Assembly (NCBI GenBank): GCA_963169325.1
Contig: CAUJEY010000166.1
Span: 1-58,102, forward strand
Direction of reading: 5' to 3'
Length of the DNA stretch: 58,102 nucleotides
DNA from: Bacteroidota bacterium
GTDB lineage: Bacteria > Bacteroidota > Bacteroidia > Chitinophagales > Saprospiraceae
A program made the position numbers and the translations under genes. Shown here one piece after another: positions 26,139 to 34,540 of the stretch (position 1 is its first letter; every line of letters starts with the position of its first letter). The notes below the pieces were generated by a model. That model worked only from the letters and a program-made list of their open reading frames with translations, searched no databases and was not told where the DNA came from.

Positions 26139-27032
26139 ATGAAAGGAGTAAGCCCGGAACTATATCCTTTTGTAAGCCACTTTGAAACTATTAGTGGACA
26201 CCGATACCACTATGTGGAGGAAGGAAGCGGGGAGCCCGTGGTTATGCTTCACGGCAATCCAACCTGGTCTTTTTATTACCGGGAACTCCTCCAAAAACTT
26301 TCCCCATATTTTCATTGCCTGGCTCCGGATCATATCGGCTGTGGCTATTCGGACAAACCGGATGATGCGGCGTACCGCTATACACTGGAACAACGGGTGA
26401 ACGACCTGGAGGCATTTCTCGAAAAGAAAGGCATTACTCAAAATATCCATCTTGTAGTGCATGATTGGGGGGGCATCATCGGAATGGCCTACGCGCACCG
26501 GCACCCCGCATCAATCAAAAAAATCGTGCTCCTGAATACGGCGGCTTTTCATTTGCCGCAGGGCAAAAGTTTTCCGTTTGCCCTCCGGTTGGCCCGCACT
26601 TGGGTGGGCGCATTTTTCATCCGGGCATTTAATGCCTTCAGCGCAATCGCTACCATTGAAGGGGTAAAACGAATCAGGCTGTCCAAAGCCGTCCGTAAAG
26701 GTCTGACGGCGCCTTACAATTCCTGGAAAAACCGCATTGCCACACTGCGTTTTGTGCAGGACGTTCCTTTAAAACAAAACGATCCGGGATACGCGCTGGT
26801 TACCGACATGCAGGAACACCTGGGCCAGTTCCGCAACACCCCAACCCTTATTGCCTGGGGCATGAAAGACCTGGTTTTTGACCGGCATATTCTCAATGCC
26901 TGGGTGCAATACCTGCCTGAGGCCCGGGTTTATCGGTTTGAAGACTCCGGACATTATATTTTAGAAGACCAGCAGGAAGCCATCGGGAAGCTCGTACTTG
27001 ACTTTTTTGGCGCATCACATGACACCATATAA
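26139..27032 (+). CDS. oleB: OleB-like alpha/beta hydrolase (haloalkane dehalogenase subfamily; beta-lactone decarboxylase)
   Basis: A 297-residue alpha/beta hydrolase with an aspartate nucleophile, Asp109 in VVHDWGGI, Asn40 in HGNPTW, likely acid Asp244 (GMKDLVF) and His272 (DSGHYILED). This is the haloalkane-dehalogenase layout. In long-chain olefin biosynthesis OleB has this fold and converts the beta-lactone made by OleC to an olefin and CO2 (established for Xanthomonas). The assignment rests on direct linkage with oleC and oleD; alone it could be read as a dehalogenase or epoxide hydrolase. Its end overlaps the oleC start by 14 bases. Confidence 0.8.
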   Translation: MKGVSPELYPFVSHFETISGHRYHYVEEGSGEPVVMLHGNPTWSFYYRELLQKLSPYFHCLAPDHIGCGYSDKPDDAAYRYTLEQRVNDLEAFLEKKGITQNIHLVVHDWGGIIGMAYAHRHPASIKKIVLLNTAAFHLPQGKSFPFALRLARTWVGAFFIRAFNAFSAIATIEGVKRIRLSKAVRKGLTAPYNSWKNRIATLRFVQDVPLKQNDPGYALVTDMQEHLGQFRNTPTLIAWGMKDLVFDRHILNAWVQYLPEARVYRFEDSGHYILEDQQEAIGKLVLDFFGASHDTI

Positions 27033-28665
27033 CATTGCTTCTGCCCTCCTTGAAATGGCTGATTCCCGGCCGGATGCGCTCGCCATTGCATTTCCGGAGA
27101 AGAACAGCCTTGACAAAAATGGCATCACCCGCTATCAAAAACTAACTTTCAAAGAACTCGCTTTTGAAACCGCCTGTGTAGCGCGGGGGCTGCTTGCTGC
27201 CGGCTTTGAGCGCGGCGACCGGGTGGTGGTGATGGTGCCTCCGGGTTTCGACTTCTTTGTCCTGGGCTTTTCCATGCTTCAAACCGGCATCGTTCCCGTG
27301 TTTATTGATCCGGGAATGGGCGCTAAAAACCTGAAGGAATGCATCGCCGAAGCGGAACCGGTGGGGTTTATCGGCATCAGCAAAGCGCATGCGGCGCGGG
27401 TACTCCTGGGTTGGGGCAAAAAAACAATTCGCAAAACCGTTACGCTCGGTCCCCGACTCTTTTGGGGCGGAAAAAAAATGCAGACCATCCGTAATTTCGA
27501 TCGGAGCGAAGGACCAGGACCGTTTTTTGACGCAGGGCCGGAGGATATAGCGGCCATCCTTTTCACCAGCGGCTCCACCGGCGTACCCAAAGGGGTGGTA
27601 TATTCCCACGGCAATTTCAGGGCACAACTGGAGATGATCCGCGATACCTTTGCGTTTTCGCCCGGAGAGATCAATATGCCCACTTTCCCGCCTTTTGCCC
27701 TGTTCAATCCGGCATTGGGCATGAGCAGTATTATCCCCGACATGGACGCCACCAAACCGGCTTTCGTTAATCCCAAAAACATCATCGGCCCCATAAAACA
27801 GTTTGGTATTACCAATATGTTCGGCTCGCCGGCGCTCATTGATACGGTTGGCAGATATGGAGCGGCAAACGGAGTTAAACTTCCAGGTCTTAAACAGGTG
27901 ATTTCTGCAGGGGCGCCGGCTTCCACCAAAGCCCTGTTGCGCTTTTCTGCTATGCTGACACCGGAAGTACAGATTTTTACACCTTATGGATCTACGGAAT
28001 CCATGCCGGTAACCAAGGTAGGGAGTCGCCAGATTTTTCGGGAAGCGGAGGAAAAAACCGGAAACGGATCAGGGGTTTGTATTGGCAAGGCGGTGGCGGG
28101 TATGGAAATCGCCATCATCCGCATCAGCGACGAAGCGATTCCCAACTGGTCCGAAGACCTGGAAGTGGCGCCGGGCGAGATCGGGGAGATTGTGGTAAAG
28201 GGCCGGAATGTCACCCGAAGCTACTTTAATCGGGAAGACGCCACCAAACTGGCCAAAATCCGGGACGGCAACCAGATTCGCCACCGCATGGGCGACCTCG
28301 GCTATTTTGATGCGGAAGGAAACCTGTGGTTTTGCGGCCGAAAGGCGCATCGGGTGAACGTGGGCGAACAAGAACTGTATTCCATACCCTGCGAAGAAAT
28401 TTTCAACAAACACCCGGATGTTTTCCGAACGGCATTGGTGGGGGTAAATGGCAAAGCGGTGTTATGTGTGGAACCCGAAAAAGGCGGCAACCCAATCGAC
28501 CAGGCAAAACTCAGGGCGGAACTGCTGGACTGGGCGGCGGAGCATCCCCTGACCGGAGCCATTAAAACCCTGCTTTTTCACCCCGGCTTTCCGGTAGACA
28601 GGCGACATAACGCCAAGATCATCCGGGAGAAACTGGCGGTTTGGGCAAAAAATGAATTGACATGA
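27019..28665 (+). CDS. oleC: OleC-like beta-lactone synthetase (AMP-forming ligase superfamily)
   Basis: A 548-residue ANL-superfamily enzyme. In the Ole pathway OleC uses ATP to close a beta-hydroxy acid to a beta-lactone. Visible signatures are LFTSGSTGVPKGVVYSHG (about 182-199), FPPFALFNPALGMSSIIPDM, SAGAPASTKALLRF, YGSTESMPVTKV and RHNAKIIREKLAVWA. The phrase FPPFALFNPALG and the overall order resemble OleC rather than CoA ligases. ATG at 27019 (MTPYNIASALLE) is chosen; the longer frame needs a TTG at 26998. It lies within a tight oleB-oleC-oleD run, and its stop forms ATGA with oleD. Its substrate could be the PKS/NRPS product or a separate beta-hydroxy acid. Confidence 0.82.
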   Translation: MTPYNIASALLEMADSRPDALAIAFPEKNSLDKNGITRYQKLTFKELAFETACVARGLLAAGFERGDRVVVMVPPGFDFFVLGFSMLQTGIVPVFIDPGMGAKNLKECIAEAEPVGFIGISKAHAARVLLGWGKKTIRKTVTLGPRLFWGGKKMQTIRNFDRSEGPGPFFDAGPEDIAAILFTSGSTGVPKGVVYSHGNFRAQLEMIRDTFAFSPGEINMPTFPPFALFNPALGMSSIIPDMDATKPAFVNPKNIIGPIKQFGITNMFGSPALIDTVGRYGAANGVKLPGLKQVISAGAPASTKALLRFSAMLTPEVQIFTPYGSTESMPVTKVGSRQIFREAEEKTGNGSGVCIGKAVAGMEIAIIRISDEAIPNWSEDLEVAPGEIGEIVVKGRNVTRSYFNREDATKLAKIRDGNQIRHRMGDLGYFDAEGNLWFCGRKAHRVNVGEQELYSIPCEEIFNKHPDVFRTALVGVNGKAVLCVEPEKGGNPIDQAKLRAELLDWAAEHPLTGAIKTLLFHPGFPVDRRHNAKIIREKLAVWAKNELT

Positions 28666-29660
28666 AATTGTTTGTAACTGGCGGCGGCGGTTTTTTGGGA
28701 CTTGCCATTGTACGTCAACTGTGCGCCCGGGGGCATGAAGTAGCGACCTTCTCCCGCGGGAAACACCCCGCGCTGGACCAATTGGGGGTGACGCATTTCC
28801 AGGGCGACCTCTCGGAGTACACGGTGCTGAAACGCGCCATGGCGGGCTGCGAAGGAGTTTTTCACGTTGCTGCCAAAATGGGTATGTGGGGCAAATACGA
28901 AGATTTTTACGGTACCAATGTCACCGGTACGGAAAACGTGCTGCAGGCCTGCCGCGAATTGGGCATCCGAAACCTTGTTTTCACCAGTTCGCCCAGCGTG
29001 GTGTACGACGGTAAAGACTCGGAAGGCCAAAACGAAAGCCTTCCCTATCCCAAAAAATATGACGCCTGGTATCCACAAACCAAAGCTATCGCGGAAAAAC
29101 GCGTCATGGCCGCCAATGATGCTTCCCTGAAAACGGTCTCCCTGCGACCGCACCTGATTTGGGGGCCCGAAGACTGCCAATTGCTTCCCCGGTTGTTCGA
29201 AAAAGCCAAAGCCGGCAAACTCCGCATCCTCGGCAACTCGCTCAATCGGGTGGACTGCATTTATATTGACAATGCAGTAAAAGCCCATCTGCAGGCCTTT
29301 AACCAATTGCTCCTGGACCCGGCCCCCGTGGAAGGTAAAACCTATTTCATCTCCCAGGGCGCCCCCATACCTATTGCTGAACTGATCAACCGACTACTGG
29401 CCACCGGCGAAATTCCTCCTGTGACCAAACGCTTGCCGCCGGGGATCGCCCAATTGGCAGGTAGATTTTTAGAGACGACTTACCGGATTTTCGGGATTTC
29501 CACAGAACCGCCAATCACCCTTTTTCTCGCCCAACAACTTTCCACCGCGCATTGGTACGACATTTCCGCTGCAAGGCGAGATTTTGGGTATGAAGTGGAA
29601 GTTTCTTTGGAAGAAGGGATGGAACGGTTGCGGGCGTGGGTTTTAAGAAATTATGTTTAG
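28662..29660 (+). CDS. oleD: OleD-like NAD(P)-dependent 3-ketoacid reductase (extended SDR)
   Basis: A 332-residue extended short-chain dehydrogenase of the 3-beta-HSD/epimerase type. It has the nucleotide motif TGGGGFLG (residues 6-13), Ser109/110 in FTSSPSVVYDG and the catalytic pair Tyr137-x3-Lys141 in YPQTKAIAEKR. OleD reduces the 2-alkyl-3-keto acid to the 3-hydroxy acid, the substrate of OleC (established pathway). The start overlaps the oleC stop as ATGA. The annotation as OleD depends on the oleB and oleC neighbours. A 159-base gap with a possible promoter separates it from the next gene. Confidence 0.82.
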   Translation: MKLFVTGGGGFLGLAIVRQLCARGHEVATFSRGKHPALDQLGVTHFQGDLSEYTVLKRAMAGCEGVFHVAAKMGMWGKYEDFYGTNVTGTENVLQACRELGIRNLVFTSSPSVVYDGKDSEGQNESLPYPKKYDAWYPQTKAIAEKRVMAANDASLKTVSLRPHLIWGPEDCQLLPRLFEKAKAGKLRILGNSLNRVDCIYIDNAVKAHLQAFNQLLLDPAPVEGKTYFISQGAPIPIAELINRLLATGEIPPVTKRLPPGIAQLAGRFLETTYRIFGISTEPPITLFLAQQLSTAHWYDISAARRDFGYEVEVSLEEGMERLRAWVLRNYV

Positions 29661-29729
29661 ATGGTAATTGGTCGCTGGTTTTCCATTAAAAAAACTGTTC
29701 AAAAACCGGATTTCGTTCGATAAAAAACA

Positions 29730-29737
29730 TAGGTTTG
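29730..29737 (+). promoter_or_regulatory. possible promoter -7 element before the DUF6629 gene
   Basis: TAGGTTTG is an exact match to TANNTTTG, 82 bases before the next start codon. A good -33 TTTG at the right distance is lacking (TTTC at 29711-29714 gives a 15-base spacer), so the call is tentative. It would separate the DUF6629-KAS-P450-cysC-hydroxylase genes from oleBCD. Confidence 0.35.
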
Positions 29738-29819
29738 CTCAGAGGAAATTATCGTTCAATGATATGAGTTCCGGGATTGCCATTGGGTATTCTCAACACC
29801 ATTAATTAAAACGCCAGTT

Positions 29820-30461
29820 ATGTGTTTCTCAGCAACTGCAAGTTTTGCAGTAGGAGCAAGTTTGTTAGGCCCGGGATATTATGCTATTAAGCGTACAAAA
29901 CCCCGACGAATGCTGGCATTTGCATCTACGCCCATTGTTTTTAGTTTCCATCAAATCGCAGAAGGCTTTTTGTGGTTGTCTTTAAAAAACCCGGATTTCG
30001 CCTCATGGTATAAACCGGCTCTTTATAGCTACTCCTTCATTTCACAGCCATTTTGGCCAATTTGGGTTCCACTTATTATGTGGTTGATGGAAACGGATAA
30101 AAGCAGAAAAAAAATCTTGTTCTACTTTTTGCTATTAGGAGGAGTTACATCTTTATATATATTCTATTGCCTGATTAATTACGATATTTCGGCTGTTGCA
30201 GAGAACGGTCATATCCGCTACTATCTGGATTTTCCACATCGTGACATATTGCGCCCTTTGAAGTTTGTGACCATGGCCGTTACTCCATTTCTTTCCACTT
30301 TACGCTATACGAAATTATTGGCTACAGTTATGATGGGTTCGCTGATCCTGACTTACCTTTTTTTTACGAATTATTTAATTTCTGTTTGGTGCTTTTTTGC
30401 GGCAATTTTGAGCTTGCTGGTTCTTTTGGTTATTGAAAATAATAAGGAATCTGTGAAGTGA
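29820..30461 (+). CDS. DUF6629-type integral membrane protein
   Basis: A 213-residue protein with about seven hydrophobic segments. The start MCFSATASFAVGASLLGPGYYAIKR-type N terminus and QIAEGFLWLSL are typical of the DUF6629 family as I remember it; the function is unknown. It lies between oleD and the double ketoacyl synthase, with a GTGA overlap possible at 30458-30461. Its base composition is more AT-rich than the flanking genes, with many TTT/AAA codons, so it may have been acquired separately (inference). No catalytic motif is evident. Confidence 0.75.
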   Translation: MCFSATASFAVGASLLGPGYYAIKRTKPRRMLAFASTPIVFSFHQIAEGFLWLSLKNPDFASWYKPALYSYSFISQPFWPIWVPLIMWLMETDKSRKKILFYFLLLGGVTSLYIFYCLINYDISAVAENGHIRYYLDFPHRDILRPLKFVTMAVTPFLSTLRYTKLLATVMMGSLILTYLFFTNYLISVWCFFAAILSLLVLLVIENNKESVK

Positions 30462-30508
30462 TTGATGCCAGGATAAGTATGTATAGAGCCCACCGCAACA
30501 AGTCTGCT

Positions 30509-32524
30509 ATGGATAACAACCCAACCACCGTCATAGAGAGTCTGGGAGTCTACCTTCCCCCTCAATCATTTTCCACCAGTGAGGTGCTGCTGGGCTGTAA
30601 AAATGAGATTCGTTTCCCCCTGGAAAAGGTTACCGGCATTAAAACCAGACGTATGGCCGGACAGCATGAGTTTTCCATTGATTTGGCGCGGAATGCTATT
30701 GCCGACTGCCTGGCAAAATCAAAATATAATCCAACGGATATAGACCTGCTGATTTGTTGTAACATCTCCAGATATGACGGCCCGGATTTGGTTTCTTTTG
30801 AACCAAACACTTCTATCAAGCTCAGGAAATATTTCGGTTTTACCAATGCACTGGTTTTTGATATAACCAATGCCTGCGCCGGCATGTTTACCGGAATCTA
30901 CATCGTTGACGCTTTAATTAAAACCGGAGCCATCCGGCGTGGCATGGTGGTGAGTGGCGAATACATCACCCACCTCACCCAAACTGCCCAAAAAGAGATC
31001 GAAAGTTTTATGGATACGCGTCTTCCATGCTTGACCCTGGGAGATGCCGGGGCCGCGCTGATCCTGGAAGAATCGCTTGGAAACCAAGCCGGTTTTCAGG
31101 AAATCAACCTTCAAACGTTCGGTCGTTACAGTCCTTACTGTGTCGCCAAATCTTCAGAACAGGGTGGAATGATCATGTATACGGATTCGGTAAATCTGAC
31201 GGACGTAGCCCTCAAAGCCGGCGCGAAACACGCCATAAATGTGCTTCAACAGGCCGGATGGCCCCCCGAAATCTTTCAACATTTGATCATGCACCAGACC
31301 TCGGGCATGACACTGAACAGCGCGCGGCGCGAGATCAATTTTTTACTGAAAAGCGAAATTTGCCACGATGGCAACACGATCAACAATCTGGAACAACGCG
31401 GCAATACCGCTTCGACTTCGCATTTCGTTGCCATCGCCGATCATATTCGCAACAACAGGATTCAGTCCGGGGATAAAGTAGTTTTTAGCATTTCCGCGTC
31501 CGGACTCACCATCGGTACTGCACTGTATGTTTTTGATGATTTGCCGGATCGAATGCGACAAAATATACCGCCGAACCCCGTTCGTCACTCCGGCGCCGAA
31601 CAGGGTGCTACGCTACAAATCCGCCCGAATACACCCAGAATTCGAATTGAAAGTGTGGGAACGATCCCGAAAGCAGCCACCGGAAAAAAGAATTCAATGG
31701 AGTTGCTTCATCGCGCATCTACAACCTGCCTGAAGAAATCCGCATACCAATGCAGCGACATCAACCTGTTAATTTATTGCGGCGTCTATCGCACCGAATA
31801 TCTTCTTGAACCTGCGTATGCTGCATTGTTGGTGGGCGAGTTGGATATGAATGCAACTACGCCGGGCCCGGACCTTAAAAAAACATTTGCCTTTGATATT
31901 TTTAACGGTTCAGTAGGGTTCCTGAATGCCTGTTATGTCGTACAACAAATGATTGCAGCCGGAAAGTGCAAGACTGCCATGATTGTTGCCGCGGAAAGTG
32001 AAAACAACGCTGATTGGTATCCCGATGAACTGGTGGGCGTCCGCGAAACCGCTTCGGCAATTATCCTGGATGCGCATCCATCCGACAACAGGGGCTTTTC
32101 CCGTTTTCTATTCAGGTGCCATACAGAATTTATAGATACGTATACGACTTTTTGCAGTACCAGGAATATAAAACCGTATCTTCATGTAGCGAAAGACCCT
32201 AATCTTGAAGAATTGTATATAGCCTGTATTCTCCCCGCAGTTCAGGAATTGTTGCAAATGGAAGGACTTGAACTTAACCGGATCGACCGGGTTTTTCCGC
32301 CGCAAATTTCATCCGGGTTCATTGCGCGATTGAGCGAATCCTTGAATCTTCCGCTGGAAAGGTTTGTTGACACTGTTGGGGAAGGCTCCGACTTGTTTTC
32401 CTCTTCTCTAACTTGTGCCCTGGATTATGCACAGGAAAAGGGGCTTGTCCAGCCCGGTGATATTGGATTAATGATTGCTGTCGGTGCAGGTATCCAGGTT
32501 GGCTGTGCTATTTATCATTTTTGA
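30509..32524 (+). CDS. fused double ketoacyl-synthase III-like protein with an inactive second half
   Basis: A 671-residue tandem of two KAS III/thiolase-fold domains (about 1-345 and 375-671). The first has a full Cys-His-Asn triad: Cys123 in ITNACAGMF, His262 in IMHQTSGM and Asn299 in QRGNTASTS. In the second, Cys is Ser (FNGSVGFLNA, about Ser468), the His region reads VFPPQISSG and the Asn region reads GEGSDLFSSS. So it should not condense, yet the fold is intact. The protein could act as the missing OleA-type head-to-head synthase or as a pathway-specific ketosynthase; OleA is a homodimer of such folds, so the fusion may be an internal pseudo-heterodimer (inference). Starts at GTG 30458 (GTGA with the previous stop) and ATG 30479 are alternatives. 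Confidence 0.85.
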   Translation: MDNNPTTVIESLGVYLPPQSFSTSEVLLGCKNEIRFPLEKVTGIKTRRMAGQHEFSIDLARNAIADCLAKSKYNPTDIDLLICCNISRYDGPDLVSFEPNTSIKLRKYFGFTNALVFDITNACAGMFTGIYIVDALIKTGAIRRGMVVSGEYITHLTQTAQKEIESFMDTRLPCLTLGDAGAALILEESLGNQAGFQEINLQTFGRYSPYCVAKSSEQGGMIMYTDSVNLTDVALKAGAKHAINVLQQAGWPPEIFQHLIMHQTSGMTLNSARREINFLLKSEICHDGNTINNLEQRGNTASTSHFVAIADHIRNNRIQSGDKVVFSISASGLTIGTALYVFDDLPDRMRQNIPPNPVRHSGAEQGATLQIRPNTPRIRIESVGTIPKAATGKKNSMELLHRASTTCLKKSAYQCSDINLLIYCGVYRTEYLLEPAYAALLVGELDMNATTPGPDLKKTFAFDIFNGSVGFLNACYVVQQMIAAGKCKTAMIVAAESENNADWYPDELVGVRETASAIILDAHPSDNRGFSRFLFRCHTEFIDTYTTFCSTRNIKPYLHVAKDPNLEELYIACILPAVQELLQMEGLELNRIDRVFPPQISSGFIARLSESLNLPLERFVDTVGEGSDLFSSSLTCALDYAQEKGLVQPGDIGLMIAVGAGIQVGCAIYHF

Positions 32525-32536
32525 TTCCCTTGAAGG

Positions 32537-33889
32537 ATGAGTACCATAAATAAAACTAAACTTCCGCCCGGACCGAAGACTAAACTTCCTTTAGGTCATT
32601 TATTTAGTTTCCGGCGGAACAGCCTTGGTTTCCTGATAGAGATCGCTCGCGAATACGGCGATATCGTTCACTTCAAAATTGGTCCGTTTCGAGTCGTCCT
32701 GCTAAATCACCCGGATTTTATCAAAGAAGTGCTGACGACACAGCATCGTAATTTTGTCAAGGGTCGGCCATTGGAAATGGCAAAGGAACTGTTGGGCGAA
32801 GGCCTCCTGACAAGTGAAGGGGAGTTCCATAAGCGCCAGTCACAAATTATTCAGCCGGCATTTCATCGCAAGATGATCGAATCGTATGCGCCGGCCATGA
32901 CGGAGTATGCTACGCGACTGATTAATGGTTGGGAAGATGGCATGACGGTTGATATTATGGAAGAGATGGTGAAGTTGAGCACATCTATTGCAGGGAAGAC
33001 GATGTTCAATGTGGACATAGAACGGGAAGCACCGGAAATTAATCAGGCGCTGAATACTGTCATGAGTTTGTTTGGAAGGATCACTTTACCCTTTTCGGAA
33101 TGGTTGCTCAAACTTCCCCTCCCGGGTACAAACCGGTTTTACAAAGCTAAAGCGCGATTAGATCACACAATCTATAGCATCATTGACGAACGCAGACGCA
33201 GCAAATGGGATAATGGAGACCTGCTCTCCTTATTACTCCGGTCGCAGCATGAAAACGGTGGAGCAGGCGGGATGAGCGATCAACAAGTCCGGGATGAGGC
33301 GCTCACGCTTTTTTTGACGGCATTGGATACCACTTCCCTGGCGCTAAACTGGACCTGGTACCTGCTGTCACAAAATCGGGAAGCGGAGGCTAAATTGCAT
33401 GAAGAGGTTGACCGCGTACTACAAGGCCGGATACCGACGGCGGAAGATTTTACGCAGCTCAAGTACACGCGAATGGTGTTGGGGGAATCCATGCGAATAT
33501 ACCCGCCCATTTATGTAATCAGCCGACAGGCAGTGGAAGATTTTTCAATTGACCAATATATCGTGCCCGCCGGTACCATAGTTCTGATGAGTCCGTATTT
33601 GATCCATCATGATCCCCGGTTCCATCCGGATCCGGAGCAATTCAACCCGGCTGCATGGGATAAACATTCAACTGGTTTGAGTTCGAAATACGAGTATTTC
33701 CCGTTTAGCAGAGGTCCACGCTCCTGCATTGGCGAATCTTATGCCTGGATGGAAGGCGTGCTTGTGCTGGCCACCCTTGCACAATCATGGCGTTTCAAAC
33801 TAGTCCCGGATCATCCCGTTGAGTTACTACCGCTCTTAAACCTGCGACCCAAATATGGCATGATGATGCAGCTTCATCGTAGAAAATAA
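32537..33889 (+). CDS. cytochrome P450
   Basis: A 450-residue P450 monooxygenase. Visible are the I-helix (LFLTALDTTSLALNW), the K-helix ExxR (GESMRIYPP) and the heme loop FPFSRGPRSCIGE with the cysteine ligand at Cys397. The N terminus (KLPPGPKTKLPLGHLFSF) lacks a long membrane anchor. It lies 12 bases after the double KAS gene, so it is likely co-transcribed. Substrate range cannot be read from the sequence; the context suggests hydroxylation or epoxidation of a long acyl chain, which could create the hydroxyl that is sulfated (inference). No dedicated ferredoxin or reductase gene is nearby. Confidence 0.95.
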   Translation: MSTINKTKLPPGPKTKLPLGHLFSFRRNSLGFLIEIAREYGDIVHFKIGPFRVVLLNHPDFIKEVLTTQHRNFVKGRPLEMAKELLGEGLLTSEGEFHKRQSQIIQPAFHRKMIESYAPAMTEYATRLINGWEDGMTVDIMEEMVKLSTSIAGKTMFNVDIEREAPEINQALNTVMSLFGRITLPFSEWLLKLPLPGTNRFYKAKARLDHTIYSIIDERRRSKWDNGDLLSLLLRSQHENGGAGGMSDQQVRDEALTLFLTALDTTSLALNWTWYLLSQNREAEAKLHEEVDRVLQGRIPTAEDFTQLKYTRMVLGESMRIYPPIYVISRQAVEDFSIDQYIVPAGTIVLMSPYLIHHDPRFHPDPEQFNPAAWDKHSTGLSSKYEYFPFSRGPRSCIGESYAWMEGVLVLATLAQSWRFKLVPDHPVELLPLLNLRPKYGMMMQLHRRK

Positions 33890-33958
33890 AGAAGGTCAGT
33901 TTCATAAAATGCGCTACCGGGCATACCAAACAAATTAGAGGCTTCTAAACCAAACGTA

Positions 33959-34501
33959 ATGATTTTTATTCAACTAACCGGTCTTTCCGGAGCCGGTAAA
34001 ACAACGCTGGCTTCCAATGTTAAAGCAATGCTGCTCAAATTGAACTATAAAGCAGAAGTAATTGATGGTGATGCATATCGTCAAACATTGTGTAAAGACC
34101 TGGGGTTTTCCAAAGCCGATCGGATTGAAAATATCCGCCGGCTTGGTATATTAGGAGGGGTGCTGGCCCGCAATGACGTAATAACAATAATGGCTGCTAT
34201 CAATCCATACGAATCAGTTCGCCAGGAGATCAAATCTCAATACGACTTCGTGCATACGGTATGGATAGATTGCGATTTAGAAACTTTAATACAAAGAGAT
34301 ACAAAAGGTTTGTATCGCCGTGCGATGCTTCCCGATGAACATCCGGAGAAAATTACTCATTTAACGGGCGTTGATGATCCGTTTGAACAGCCTGAAAATC
34401 CCGATTTGATCATAGATACCCGCAAAACTGCGGAACAGGAATCATCCCAAATATTACTGGAGTATATACTCGCAAAAATCCAGCAGCATTTTAAAAGGTA
34501 A
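33959..34501 (+). CDS. cysC: adenylylsulfate (APS) kinase
   Basis: A 180-residue APS kinase that phosphorylates APS to PAPS. It has the P-loop TGLSGAGKTT (residues 7-16), the APS-binding DGDAYRQTLCKDLGFS and ADRIENIRRLG, and the lid-region GLYRRAM. It is a stand-alone enzyme with no sulfurylase (cysN/cysD or sat) nearby. Its place inside the locus is best explained by supplying PAPS to the sulfotransferase at 11558-12649 at the other end; assimilatory sulfate reduction is the alternative role. It lies about 70 bases after P450 and 40 bases before the hydroxylase gene. Confidence 0.93.
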   Translation: MIFIQLTGLSGAGKTTLASNVKAMLLKLNYKAEVIDGDAYRQTLCKDLGFSKADRIENIRRLGILGGVLARNDVITIMAAINPYESVRQEIKSQYDFVHTVWIDCDLETLIQRDTKGLYRRAMLPDEHPEKITHLTGVDDPFEQPENPDLIIDTRKTAEQESSQILLEYILAKIQQHFKR

Positions 34502-34540
34502 CAGATCAGTAACTTTTCGTTTAACATAAACTGAACTGTA

